The notes beneath the pieces were generated by a model. That model made no database searches and was not told the DNA's origin. It saw only the letters and a program-made list of their open reading frames with translations. The position numbers and the translations under genes were made by a program. A stretch of DNA of 64,000 bases from Flavobacterium cellulosilyticum (lineage in GTDB: Bacteria > Bacteroidota > Bacteroidia > Flavobacteriales > Flavobacteriaceae). Shown piece after piece: positions 17,940-26,795 of this stretch (position 1 is the first letter of the stretch; every line of letters starts with the position of its first letter). The DNA is taken from assembly GCF_004349355.1 (NCBI RefSeq), contig NZ_SMFK01000005.1, positions 1 to 64,000 of the forward strand, read 5' to 3'.

Positions 17940-18851
17940 ATGAAAGTAAAATCTAAAATAGCTATTTATTTTGCGTTAAGTGCAAATATTGGAATAGCCA
18001 TCATTAAATTTATTGCTGCAGCGTTTACAGGAAGTTCGTCGATGCTTTCTGAAGGCATTCATAGTACTGTGGATTCAATAAACCAACTGCTGTTGCTTTT
18101 AGGAATAAATAAGAGTAAAAAGTTACCTGACGATACACATCCTTTCGGATACGGGCAGGAGCTTTATTTCTGGACACTAATAGTTTCAGTGCTTATATTC
18201 GGTATTGGAGGTGGCATGTCAGTATATGAAGGTATTAACCATATTAATCATCCTGAACCATTAAATGATCCAACATGGAATTATATTGTTCTCGTTTGTG
18301 CAGCACTTTTTGAGGGAACATCATTTATAATAGCTATTCGAAAATTTATTCAAAGACAAGGAAGAAAAAATTTCTGGAGCAATCTCAGCGATAGCAAAGA
18401 TCCTTCTTTATTTGTAATTATTTACGAAGACGGTGCTGCTCTTGCAGGATTATTGATTGCTTTCTGCGGAATTTTTTTAACTAATTACTACCAGCTTCCC
18501 ATTATAGATGGTGTTGCTTCCATTTTTATAGGCTTATTGCTTGCAATTGTTGCCATAATATTAATTAAAGAAAGCAGAAATCTTTTAATTGGGGAAAGTA
18601 CTTATAAGGGAAAAGTAAAGGGTATTTATGAAATTGTAAATAGCGACGATGATGTGCTTAAATTAGCTAAACCACTTACCATGCAAATGGGTTCTGAAGA
18701 AGTACTCCTTGCATTGGATGTGAATTTTAAAAAAGAAATCAGCAACGAACAAATCATGTTGGCAGTACATCGGCTAGAAAAAAAAATAATGGAAAAATAC
18801 CCAGATGTAAAACAAATTTTTATTGAAGCAAAAAATCTAATAAATAATTAG
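17940..18851 (+). CDS. Cation diffusion facilitator (CDF) family metal exporter
   Basis: A 303-residue inner-membrane protein with about six membrane segments and a C-terminal cytoplasmic dimerisation domain (about 215-300). Transport-site residues are visible: His41 and Asp45 in SEGIHSTVDS (TM2), and Asp190 in IIDGVAS (TM5), with a further acidic motif YEDGAALAG (162-170) before it. CDF proteins export Zn(II), Fe(II), Mn(II) or similar ions using the proton gradient. HxxxD/D sites are compatible with zinc or iron, but the metal cannot be decided. Confidence 0.9.
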   Translation: MKVKSKIAIYFALSANIGIAIIKFIAAAFTGSSSMLSEGIHSTVDSINQLLLLLGINKSKKLPDDTHPFGYGQELYFWTLIVSVLIFGIGGGMSVYEGINHINHPEPLNDPTWNYIVLVCAALFEGTSFIIAIRKFIQRQGRKNFWSNLSDSKDPSLFVIIYEDGAALAGLLIAFCGIFLTNYYQLPIIDGVASIFIGLLLAIVAIILIKESRNLLIGESTYKGKVKGIYEIVNSDDDVLKLAKPLTMQMGSEEVLLALDVNFKKEISNEQIMLAVHRLEKKIMEKYPDVKQIFIEAKNLINN

Positions 18852-19127
18852 ACATAACGCTATATAATGCCTTTTGATTTGCAATTTCCAAAATCATTTT
18901 TGGCATGTATTAAAATAAAAGTTATGAAATGTCGGATGCACTGTACATTCTATGATAAAAAACAACTAAAAAATGTTAAATCTCTTAGATGTATTTTTAT
19001 ATATGAAATCTACTGTTTTTAAGCAATTGTTTTCAGTGTATTTGTTTGAAACAAAATGGAAGTTTTTTTACAAGCTGAGGTTAGGGGTACATGCAGATAA
19101 AAATCGATATTTAGATACAAAACTACA
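18852..19127. other. Intergenic stretch before the APC permease
   Basis: I see no supportable gene, relic or hairpin here. A 60-codon open frame at 18973-19155 overlaps the permease start and has no protein-like features. Confidence 0.4.
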
Positions 19128-20426
19128 ATGGACAATTACAAAAAAGAAAGTTTGACTCTTAAAGGAGCTGTGGCACTTGGAACAGGAGTGATGATTGGCG
19201 CGGGGATTTTTGCACTGTTAGGTCAAGTAGCTGAACTGTCAGGAACATGGTTTCCCTATATTTTTATTATTGGAGCTATTATATCAGGTTTTAGTGCCTA
19301 TTCTTATATTAAAGTGTCTAATGCTTATCCTTCTGCAGGAGGTATCGCTATGATATTAATGAAAGCCTACGGCAAAACAACAATAACCGCAGCAGCTTCT
19401 GTTCTCATGGCACTTTCTATGATTATAAATGAAAGCTTAGTGGCAAGAACCTTTGGGGCTTATACTTTGCAGCTTTTTGATGTAGGCAAGAATTCTTTGT
19501 GGGTGCCAGCTTTAGGCGTCTCCCTTTTGATACTTGCCTATATTATTAATGTATCGGGAAATAAGATTATCGGAAAAACTTCTCAATTCATGGCATTTAT
19601 AAAAATAGTAGGCATAATTGTGTTTGCTATTGGAGGTTTATGGGTTGCCGATTTTACTTTAAGTGACGTCATGCCTTCGTCTGATGCAGTAAAAAATTAT
19701 TCGGCTGCAAGTTATATTGGTGCTATTGCACTTTCAATATTGGCCTACAAAGGATTTACAACGATTACCAATAGTGGGGGAGAAATCACCAAACCGCATA
19801 AAAATGTGGGCAGGTCAATTATTATTTCATTGCTCATTTGTACAGTAGTCTATTTTTTAGTGGCCATTTCCGTAAATGCAAGTCTGACAATTACTGAAAT
19901 AGTCAAGGCAAAAGATTACTCTTTGGCAGAAGCTGCAAGACCTGCTTTTGGAAATTATGGACTCTATTTTACAGTTGGAATAGCAATTGTGGCTACAATT
20001 TCAGGAGTAATTGCCAGTATTTTTGCTGTGTCGCGTATGACCGCTATGCTAACGGACATGGAGCTTATACCTCATAACCATTTTGGTATGTCAGGAAGCA
20101 TACAAAAGCATATGCTACTCTATGTAGTTGTGATTGCCATTACCTTAACCATTTTCTTTGACTTATCGCGAATTGCTTCAATTGGAGCAATTTTCTATCT
20201 AATAATGGACATGATTGTTCATTGGGGTGTTTTTAAACATTTAAGAAAAGAGGTAAATGCCAATGGGGTACTATTGATAGCTGCATTATTACTTGATTTA
20301 ATTGTATTAATTGCTTTTCTATGGATTAAATTAAGTTCTGACATTTTTGTAGTTATTATTGCTGCAATCGGAATTATTTTGGTGTTTGCAGGAGAAAAAT
20401 GGTTTTTGCATTGGAAAGAAAATTAA
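19128..20426 (+). CDS. APC-superfamily amino acid permease
   Basis: A 432-residue inner-membrane transporter with about twelve hydrophobic segments. The TM1 signature GVMIGAGIFALLGQVAELSG is the classic unwound APC helix with its small-residue substrate loop. The later GFTTITNSGGEITKPHKNVG matches the family's TM6-loop. Length fits bacterial amino acid or polyamine permeases, but the substrate is unknown. It is preceded by the CDF exporter and followed by a 409-base gap. Confidence 0.9.
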   Translation: MDNYKKESLTLKGAVALGTGVMIGAGIFALLGQVAELSGTWFPYIFIIGAIISGFSAYSYIKVSNAYPSAGGIAMILMKAYGKTTITAAASVLMALSMIINESLVARTFGAYTLQLFDVGKNSLWVPALGVSLLILAYIINVSGNKIIGKTSQFMAFIKIVGIIVFAIGGLWVADFTLSDVMPSSDAVKNYSAASYIGAIALSILAYKGFTTITNSGGEITKPHKNVGRSIIISLLICTVVYFLVAISVNASLTITEIVKAKDYSLAEAARPAFGNYGLYFTVGIAIVATISGVIASIFAVSRMTAMLTDMELIPHNHFGMSGSIQKHMLLYVVVIAITLTIFFDLSRIASIGAIFYLIMDMIVHWGVFKHLRKEVNANGVLLIAALLLDLIVLIAFLWIKLSSDIFVVIIAAIGIILVFAGEKWFLHWKEN

Positions 20427-20835
20427 TAGGTAGTAAAAAATAAAGCAAGATTCCCCAAAAAAAATAAGCGTAGGTAGAGTACGCCCCAAAAGCAGTTCAA
20501 AAAAAAAGCTAGTTTATGTTTCTCATTTCTATCTATTCCAATTAACGACAGTCGAAAACGAAAAAGCGGCAATCCTCTTATATATTGGTTTCATATCCAC
20601 TGTATCTATTCTAGTGTGAGAATTATGAAACTATTATTGGTAATTGTGTAACACAACTAGTCAGCATTTTTTCTACTTTGTTATGCTAACTAGCCTATCG
20701 TAACAATCCTCTATTTGTTAAGATTTAGAGTAATAAAATATATGATAATATTATGGGTTTGATGTAGCAATGGAGTAAATAAAAATTTTCGGCTACTCAA
20801 TTTTAAGCAAAAAGACTTTTATTAAAACAAATGTG
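20427..20835. other. Intergenic stretch without recognisable content
   Basis: This 409-base AT-rich region shows no coding potential, RNA gene, relic or clear hairpin that I can support. Confidence 0.4.
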
Positions 20836-22059
20836 ATGGGAATAAATATCAGATTATGGCTTAAGTACTACCAAAGCAAAATTATGAACAGTATTGCTTT
20901 TTATCCCGCAATTATTGTTTTGGCATTCTTGGCACTTTCAATATTCAGCATTTCATTCGATTTTTCAGAAATGGGTATGCAAATAAAATCTCATTTGCAA
21001 GTCCTCAGATTACGCGACGCTACTACGGCACGTAGTATTATCTCTTCTATTACTTCTGGAATTATTACGTTGACCGTGTTCAGCTTTTCTATGGTAATGA
21101 TTGTTCTGAATCAGACTGCTTCTCAGTTAAGCAACCGGATTTTAGATAGGCTTATTGGTAGCCGTTTCCAACAGTTGGTACTAGGCATTTATGTGGGCAC
21201 AATCATCTATTCATTATTACTTTTAAGCACAATAAGAGACATAGATAAAGGCGTTCAGATTCCTGCACTAAGTACTTATTTGCTGATAGCGCTTACTATT
21301 TTTGATATTTTTATTTTCATCTATTTTTTGCATTTCATAACTCAATCTGTAAAGTATGAGGTAATCATACAGCGGGTTTTAGAAGAGACTATGACTTCGT
21401 TAAAGCATGCTTGTACCTTAGAGCAAGCGCCTCCTGAAATTCCTTCATTTGAAAGCTATTGCCTGATTATAGCTGCTAAATCTGGTATTTATCAGGGTTT
21501 TGATAATGCAGTTTTAATGCGTATTTGTCACGAAAATGACTGTGTTTTACAATTGATGCAATCTCCTGGTAGCTATGTTTTAGTTGGGGGACCAGTTATG
21601 AAAGTGAATAAGAAATTAGCTAGCGATATACTAAAAGCAATAGGAAAAGAGGTGTACATAGAAGGCAGTGAATCCATAAAAGAGAATTTCTTTTTTGGCT
21701 TCCGCCAATTGACCGAAATAGCTCTTAAGGCACTGAGCCCGGGAATTAATGATCCTGGAACGGCAATAGAAAGCATGAGAGCATTATTCCAATTGTATAC
21801 GTACAGATTGCATTTTTATCCAGAAAATACAATTAAGGATAAAGAATCGCAAGTAGTAATTATTGTAAAAGAACTTACTTTTGATCAAATATTTACTGAA
21901 ACGATTTACCCAATTTGGGATTATGGTAAAGAAGACCGCTTGATGCAAAATGAACTTCATCATTTGCTAGAAATTTTTCTAACAATTGCTCCCGAAGCGA
22001 AAATTGCATGGCCATTATTAAAAAAAGTAAAATTAAAATTGAACGATTCAGCGCACTAA
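20836..22059 (+). CDS. DUF2254 family membrane protein
   Basis: The start at ATG 20836 is preferred over the GTG one codon earlier. The 407-residue protein has four N-terminal membrane segments (about 18-38, 70-95, 118-140, 148-170) and a long cytoplasmic C-terminal domain. The SALSPGINDPGTAIESM-like stretch near 300-315 (here KALSPGINDPGTA) is the hallmark of DUF2254. Function is unknown; the family is often near ion-transport and stress genes, as here with NhaA 59 nt downstream. Confidence 0.88.
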   Translation: MGINIRLWLKYYQSKIMNSIAFYPAIIVLAFLALSIFSISFDFSEMGMQIKSHLQVLRLRDATTARSIISSITSGIITLTVFSFSMVMIVLNQTASQLSNRILDRLIGSRFQQLVLGIYVGTIIYSLLLLSTIRDIDKGVQIPALSTYLLIALTIFDIFIFIYFLHFITQSVKYEVIIQRVLEETMTSLKHACTLEQAPPEIPSFESYCLIIAAKSGIYQGFDNAVLMRICHENDCVLQLMQSPGSYVLVGGPVMKVNKKLASDILKAIGKEVYIEGSESIKENFFFGFRQLTEIALKALSPGINDPGTAIESMRALFQLYTYRLHFYPENTIKDKESQVVIIVKELTFDQIFTETIYPIWDYGKEDRLMQNELHHLLEIFLTIAPEAKIAWPLLKKVKLKLNDSAH

Positions 22060-22118
22060 GAAAAAATCAGTGGATTCGTTGGAATGAATGGAATTGATGA
22101 GTTTTAAAATAATAGCAA

Positions 22119-23450
22119 ATGATAAAGGAGCAAACAGCAGAAATAGCAAAAACAATTTTGAGTCCCTTCGACCGATTCTTGAAAAGACAATCATCGACAG
22201 GGATATTACTACTCATTGCAGCAATTATAGCTATGGTATGGAGTAATTCATCCTATGCTGATGTATATTTCGGTATTTGGGATAAAGAGTTAACGATTGG
22301 GCATGGAGCATTTCGGATATCAGAACCTTTGCTACTGTGGGTAAATGATGGCCTCATGGCTTTATTCTTTTTTGTGGTCGGCTTAGAGATAAAACGCGAA
22401 GTAATGGCCGGGGAATTGTCAACAATAAAGGATGTTGTGATGCCTTTGAGTGCTGCTATTGGTGGAATGCTAGTGCCTGCCCTACTTTTTGTACTAGTAG
22501 TAGGAAATTCTGAAATAGCCCATGGTTGGGGTATCCCCATGGCCACGGATATTGCTTTTAGTTTGGGTATTTTAAGTCTTTTGGGTTCCAAAGTGCCGTT
22601 AGGACTAAAAGTATTTCTAACTGCCCTTGCAATCGTAGATGATATCGGAGCAATACTGATTATTGCCTTTTTTTATAGCAACGATATCCAATGGGTGTAT
22701 CTCCAGGCAGCAGCCGGTTTGTTTGTAATATTACTTATCTTCAATTATTTTGAACTGCGGATTGTTTCTCTATATCTCTTCGTTGGCTTGTTTGTATGGT
22801 TTTGCTTTCTGAAATCTGGTGTTCATCCAACGGTAGCCGGTGTGCTCGTAGCTATAACAATTCCAGGGAGGCGAAAAATTAAAACAGAGGATTTTATTGA
22901 GCAAACCAAATCCAGTTTAATAAAATTCGAAAATGCCAAATTGGTTGATTCAAAAGTTTTGCTGGGAAAAGAACAGATCTCAGCAGTTGACTCCATCACA
23001 GAGAGTGTAAAAAAAGTACAATCGCCTGTTCAGAGTTTAGAAAATTCACTGAGTAATTTTACTGCCAATCTGGTGATGCCAATATTCGCACTTGCCAATG
23101 CATCAATTGTCATTGCTGGAAATGAATTTAATTTTCTGGACAAAGTAACCTTAGGTGTAGGACTCGGTTTATTGCTAGGAAAAGTAGCAGGTGTGAGTTT
23201 GTTTTCTTGGCTAAGTGTTCGTTTGGGATGGGCTAAATTACCTACTGGAGTGAGTTGGACACAAATAGTTGGAGTAGGTTTATTGGCTGGAATAGGATTT
23301 ACCATGTCCTTATTTATTACCAATTTAGCGTATGCTGATGAAGCCCTTATTAATGATTCTAAAATCGGAATATTCATAGGCTCCATTATAGCGGGATCGA
23401 TTGGATTTATTATCCTGAAATTTAATTTCAGAAAAATGGGAAGCACCTGA
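22119..23450 (+). CDS. nhaA: Na+/H+ antiporter NhaA
   Basis: A 443-residue inner-membrane antiporter exchanging Na+ or Li+ for H+ to control sodium and pH. Key acids are present: Asp144 (MATDIAFSLG, equivalent to E. coli Asp133) and the ion-binding pair Asp174-Asp175 (AIVDDIGAI, equivalent to Asp163-164). The family motif FFFVVGLEIKREVMAGEL is at 83-100. A longer cytoplasmic insert (about 250-310) separates the two bundle halves, as in other Bacteroidota NhaA. It lies downstream of the DUF2254 gene, probably in one transcript. Confidence 0.95.
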   Translation: MIKEQTAEIAKTILSPFDRFLKRQSSTGILLLIAAIIAMVWSNSSYADVYFGIWDKELTIGHGAFRISEPLLLWVNDGLMALFFFVVGLEIKREVMAGELSTIKDVVMPLSAAIGGMLVPALLFVLVVGNSEIAHGWGIPMATDIAFSLGILSLLGSKVPLGLKVFLTALAIVDDIGAILIIAFFYSNDIQWVYLQAAAGLFVILLIFNYFELRIVSLYLFVGLFVWFCFLKSGVHPTVAGVLVAITIPGRRKIKTEDFIEQTKSSLIKFENAKLVDSKVLLGKEQISAVDSITESVKKVQSPVQSLENSLSNFTANLVMPIFALANASIVIAGNEFNFLDKVTLGVGLGLLLGKVAGVSLFSWLSVRLGWAKLPTGVSWTQIVGVGLLAGIGFTMSLFITNLAYADEALINDSKIGIFIGSIIAGSIGFIILKFNFRKMGST

Positions 23451-23815
23451 AAAACCAAGATATAATTAGCTTATTCGTTGTGAATAAATGTCGAAAAGAC
23501 AGCATCCGTTTTAGCGACTGCCATGTGCTATAGCTCAATGTTAGTTATAGTAAAAGCACTTCGATTAAGATGCAATAACGCAAATAATAAGTAAAATGAA
23601 GAGGGAGTAATTAGAAATAATGAAAGTTAAAAGATAACCATTATAAATTTGATATACAGTTTGTTATGTAACTTTATTGTTGAATTTGCTATTTTAAATT
23701 ATACTTACAAATTAATACTATGAATTACATTGAGAATATCTTTTTAACAAACAACAGATGATTATAGGGTTTCCATTTACCGGTCTGACTGTTAAAAAAA
23801 AATAATTAGAAACAG
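23451..23815. other. Gap after nhaA
   Basis: No gene or hairpin is evident in this 365-base AT-rich stretch. A short frame MIIGFPFTGLTVKKK near 23757 has no recognisable relation. Confidence 0.35.
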
Positions 23816-24130
23816 ATGAAATCTCTAAAACCAAAAATAGCAATAATTGTCGCTGGCAATGTAAGGAATACCTTCGCTTTTTCGTTAATGATTAGTGGTT
23901 AAGCCCGCGAAATTCTTTTAATCAACAAAAATGAGTTACTAGCCAAAGACGAGTGTATTCATTTGAATCATATACTAAGCTTTGCTCAGCTTACAAAAAT
24001 ATATGCTGCGGGTTTTAAAGGGTGCAAAGAGACCGATATTGTTGTTATTACTGCAGGTGCTATTCAAAAGCCAGGACAGACTAGAACAGATTTTGCTCTA
24101 AAAGAAATAGAAAATACAATAGATATTTAA
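23816..24130 (+). pseudogene. L-lactate dehydrogenase, truncated
   Basis: ATG at 23816 starts KSLKPKIAIIVAGNVRNTFA with FSLMISG and TAA, then AREILLINKNELLAKDE, LNHILSFAQLTKIYAAGF and DIVVITAGAIQKPGQTRTD. This is the NAD-binding N-terminal third of lactate/malate dehydrogenase. The glycine-rich loop is already mutated (VAGNVR where GAGxVG is expected). One in-frame stop and loss of the catalytic C-terminal two thirds make it non-functional. Confidence 0.85.
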
Positions 24131-24172
24131 AAGAAAATAGGACAGAAAGAACTGCGAAATTTCGATGTAAAT

Positions 24173-24361
24173 ATGGAGGAAATAGTAACCTTGATTGCTA
24201 AAAATGCTGATTTTTTTCAATTTTCAGATGTAAAAAAAGAGCTTCGTAGAGATGTAATTCAATCACACAATACATTGTATTACAGCGTTAAAAACAATAA
24301 AATTGAAATTTTTTCATATTTCTCAATTAGACAAAATCCAAAAAAAATAAAGTTGAAATAA
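24173..24361 (+). pseudogene. RelE/ParE-type toxin, C-terminal fragment
   Basis: A 62-codon open frame ends with LYYSVKNNKIEIFSYFSIRQ then NPKKIKLK, closely resembling the C-terminal strands of RelE/ParE toxins (typical IYYxIxxxxIxILRFWDNRQNP). The N-terminal half is missing and no antitoxin gene is next to it, so it is a relic of a toxin-antitoxin pair. Confidence 0.55.
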
Positions 24362-24558
24362 ACTAAACCATCTCTTAACAGCTAATAATCGCAATTACTA
24401 CGTTTTCAGTTTCAGGAACTTCTATTTCCTTAACTCCGTTTCGCTACTATGGAACAAATTCTTTCCATTAGCCACAGGGAGCAAAAAGTTGTGGCAAGGC
24501 TATAACGAGACAAAACGACAGACAAGTTGGATTTTTTTTAAATTATGTACTTTAGTAA

Positions 24559-24588
24559 TTGCTTAAATAAACAAATAGACTATCTTTG
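24559..24588 (+). promoter_or_regulatory. -33/-7 promoter of the mercury-type operon, adjacent to the start codon
   Basis: TTG at 24559-24561, a 19-nt spacer and TATCTTTG at 24581-24588 fit the Bacteroidota housekeeping promoter. The ArsR gene's ATG is at 24593, only 4 nt after the -7 box. Transcription should therefore start at or very near the A of the start codon, giving a leaderless or almost leaderless mRNA. The ArsR repressor probably binds over this site. Confidence 0.78.
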
Positions 24589-24592
24589 ACTT

Positions 24593-24967
24593 ATGAACAA
24601 TAATTCTTGCATAAGACAACAAGCGGACGTTAAACAAATAAACCGTTGTAAAGGCCGAGTTTCAGAACTCAACGGCTCGTTTGACTATTTATCGAACGGA
24701 CTGGAATTAGCGGGTAACAAGGTAAGGCTGAAAATTCTCTTTCTGATTTATGAAGAAAAACGACTTTGTGTTTGCGACATCAGCGACATTCTTGGTATGA
24801 CAATTTCGGCAGTTTCTCAACACTTGCGAAAACTAAAAGACCGAAAACTAATTGAAACCGAAAGAGAAGCGCAAACCATTTTTTACTCCTTGACAAATGA
24901 ATATGAAATAATGTTGAAACCATTTTTTAAAATACTTGACGAAAATAAAATCTTGGAAACAATATGA
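24593..24967 (+). CDS. ArsR/SmtB-family metal-responsive repressor
   Basis: A 124-residue winged-helix repressor. The metal-site motif LCVCDIS (58-64) in the recognition-helix region, with Cys59 and Cys61 plus N-terminal Cys6 and Cys19, resembles the Cys-rich sites of ArsR/CadC proteins that sense soft metals. The HTH is at about 65-85 (TISAVSQHLRKLK). Metal binding releases it from DNA. The MerTP gene overlaps its 3' end by 4 nt, so it very likely senses Hg(II) or a similar thiophilic metal. Confidence 0.92.
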   Translation: MNNNSCIRQQADVKQINRCKGRVSELNGSFDYLSNGLELAGNKVRLKILFLIYEEKRLCVCDISDILGMTISAVSQHLRKLKDRKLIETEREAQTIFYSLTNEYEIMLKPFFKILDENKILETI

Positions 24968-25563
24968 AAACCGACAACAAACTAATTGGGGCAGGGCTAT
25001 TGACAGCTATTACAGCTTCACTTTGTTGCATTACACCTGTCTTGGCTCTTATTGCAGGAACGAGCGGACTTGCTTCCACCTTTTATTGGCTCGAACCTTT
25101 CAGACCGTATTTTATCGGCTTGACATTTTTAGTGCTTGGTTTTGCTTGGTATCAAAAATTAAAAACAAAAAAACTAATTGACTGCAACTGCGACAAAGAA
25201 GAAAAACCAAAATTCATTCAGTCAAAAATGGTTTTAGGTAGTGTTACAACATTAGCAATCGTTATGCTTGCTTTTCCATACTATTCAAGTATTTTCTACC
25301 CAAAGACAGAAAAGCAAATCATCGTTGTTGACAAATCCAAGATTCAAAAAGTGGAATTTGCAATTAGCGGAATGACATGTGCAAGCTGCGAAGTACACCT
25401 TAGCCACAAAATGGAAAAATTGGCAGAGATAATAAGTTCAAACGCATCATACGAAAATGGAAAAGTAGTTGTAGAGTTTGACGAGTCCAAAACCAACATT
25501 TCCGAAATTGAAATAGCAATTAACACAATAGGATATGCTGTAACCGACAAAAAATATAATTAA
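24964..25563 (+). CDS. merTP: MerT-MerP fusion, mercuric ion transport protein
   Basis: A 199-residue fusion. A MerT-like membrane part (three helices, about 8-32, 47-64, 88-108) has the vicinal pair Cys21-Cys22 in the first helix and Cys74/Cys76 on the cytoplasmic loop. A MerP/heavy-metal-associated domain follows (about 128-197) with GMTCASC (Cys139, Cys142). It takes Hg(II) across the inner membrane to the cytoplasm. It overlaps the ArsR gene by 4 nt. No mercuric reductase gene follows, which is unusual for a resistance operon. Confidence 0.92.
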   Translation: MKTDNKLIGAGLLTAITASLCCITPVLALIAGTSGLASTFYWLEPFRPYFIGLTFLVLGFAWYQKLKTKKLIDCNCDKEEKPKFIQSKMVLGSVTTLAIVMLAFPYYSSIFYPKTEKQIIVVDKSKIQKVEFAISGMTCASCEVHLSHKMEKLAEIISSNASYENGKVVVEFDESKTNISEIEIAINTIGYAVTDKKYN

Positions 25564-25564
25564 A

Positions 25565-25771
25565 ATGGAAGTCATATTACAATCAACAATCACTTGCCCA
25601 AACTGCGGACACAAGAAAGAAGAAACAATGCCGACAGACGCTTGCCAATATTTTTACGAATGCGAAAATTGCAAACAAGTTCTTAAACCAAAACAAGGTG
25701 ACTGCTGTGTATATTGCAGTTATGGAAGTGTTGCTTGTCCTTCAATTCAGCAAGATAAAAAATGTTGCTAA
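25565..25771 (+). CDS. Small cysteine-rich GDCCVxC-domain protein
   Basis: A 68-residue protein with eleven cysteines, starting one base after the MerTP stop. It has CPNCG (11-15), then CENC (33-36), the signature GDCCVYCSYG (46-54), ACP (57-59) and a CC end. The family is regularly encoded with merTP in Bacteroidota mercury operons and probably binds metal in the cytoplasm; its activity is not established. The close packing shows one transcript with arsR and merTP. Confidence 0.88.
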   Translation: MEVILQSTITCPNCGHKKEETMPTDACQYFYECENCKQVLKPKQGDCCVYCSYGSVACPSIQQDKKCC

Positions 25772-25960
25772 CGGACAGAAAATAAAGGAGCATAGCACTA
25801 ACAACGTTTTGGCAAAAGTGTCGGTTCAGTGCTCCGCAGACACATATGTGGTCAATCAAACATTGGTTCTAAGCTGCAACATTAGTGGTAGAAATCGCCT
25901 CCTTTAACAAGCTTGAATTTGTTAGCAAAGATTTTGAGAAACATTTTAAATAAAATTTCA
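25772..25960. other. Tail after the mercury operon with hairpin-capable sequence
   Basis: Directly after the stop comes GCTAACGGACAG, then GGAGCATAGCACTAACAACG and TTTTGGCAAAAGTG. GGAGCA can pair with TGCTCC about 35 nt later. It could be a terminator or the remnant of a cassette-like recombination site. It is not coding. Confidence 0.35.
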
Positions 25961-25961
25961 T

Positions 25962-25969
25962 TAACTTTG
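25962..25969 (+). promoter_or_regulatory. -7 element directly before the GAF gene
   Basis: TAACTTTG fits TAnnTTTG and ends 3 nt before the ATG at 25973, again predicting an almost leaderless transcript. The nearest TTTG upstream (25933-25936) is at a 25-nt spacing, longer than usual. Confidence 0.5.
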
Positions 25970-25972
25970 AAT

Positions 25973-26497
25973 ATGGAACCAAGATTAGAAAATAAAAGAC
26001 TAGAGAGTTTATATAAGTATGAAATTCTTGACACTCCCCCAGATGGTTATTTTGACGAAATAACGTCATTGGCAACGGAAATATTTAATGTGCCAATTGC
26101 AATAATTACTCTTGTTGATACTGACAGAATTTGGTTTAAATCATCCTACGGACTTGATGTAGAGGAAATACCAAGAAATTCTGGTTTGTGTAGTTCAGCA
26201 ATTATGTCTCCAGATATTTATATCGTCGAAGATGCTCGAAAAGATCCTCGAACACTTGCAAATCCATTAGTTGCTGGTATAATGGGATTACAATTTTACG
26301 CGGCTGCTCCGTTACGATCTTCTGATGGTTATAATTTGGGCACAGTGTGTATAATTGATATAGAGCCCAGAAGTATGAATGCCCAAGAATCAGCCATACT
26401 TAGGCAACTCTCAAGAATTGTAATGTCTCAATTTGAGTTGAAACTTCAAGCAAGACTACTGTTAAAGGAGATCCAGAAAATTAGTGCTAATAACTAG
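25973..26497 (+). CDS. GAF domain protein
   Basis: The ATG at 25973 gives 174 residues. An upstream TTG at 25913 is open but would add residues not needed by the domain and would place the -7 box inside the gene. The GAF fold is clear: RLESLYKYEILDTPPDGYFD start, IITLVDTDRIWFKSSYG, then FYAAAPLRSSDGYNLGTVCI. There is no kinase, HTH or cyclase domain, so it is a stand-alone sensor/ligand-binding protein. It may regulate a partner encoded elsewhere. Confidence 0.88.
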   Translation: MEPRLENKRLESLYKYEILDTPPDGYFDEITSLATEIFNVPIAIITLVDTDRIWFKSSYGLDVEEIPRNSGLCSSAIMSPDIYIVEDARKDPRTLANPLVAGIMGLQFYAAAPLRSSDGYNLGTVCIIDIEPRSMNAQESAILRQLSRIVMSQFELKLQARLLLKEIQKISANN

Positions 26498-26795
26498 AAA
26501 TTCTTAGCTAACCGCAGTATACAAAAATGGCGAGTTTTGGACTTAATTTAAAGGTGGTTTAGTACTTGTAAAGTCAGTGATTAACCGAAAGTTTAGGCGC
26601 CTTTACTCCGCCACATCCCCAGGCCGCCAAATGTCAAACTGTCTAAAAACCTCGATTTGTAGTTTTTGTTATCGGAATCCTATCTTTGAAAAATATCAAT
26701 TACGAATTTCTCAGCGACTTGCATTAGGTATATAGACAAACTGACATTAACGGTAATTTATAAACGACACCGCAAAATTGAACGACATCTACAAA
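26498..26795. other. Gap with a promoter and a GCTAAC tail
   Basis: GCTAACCGC follows the GAF stop. No gene is visible. A promoter lies at 26656-26688 (separate entry). The region is less AT-rich than its surroundings around 26580-26640. Confidence 0.35.
26656..26688 (+). promoter_or_regulatory. -33/-7 promoter upstream of the DUF4440 relic
   Basis: TTTG at 26656-26659, a 21-nt spacer and TATCTTTG at 26681-26688 match the Bacteroidota consensus. The next start codon is at 26796, so the 5' leader would be about 100 nt. Confidence 0.55.

Noticed and set aside
18973..19155. 60-codon open frame before the APC permease
   Set aside because: It overlaps the permease start, has no domain-like or signal features, and its composition is that of AT-rich non-coding DNA.
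24936..25181. 81-codon open frame overlapping arsR and merTP
   Set aside because: It is a shadow frame inside two well-supported genes and has no recognisable features.
25913..25972. TTG start for the GAF protein
   Set aside because: A -7 promoter box lies inside this extension and the domain begins right after the ATG at 25973.
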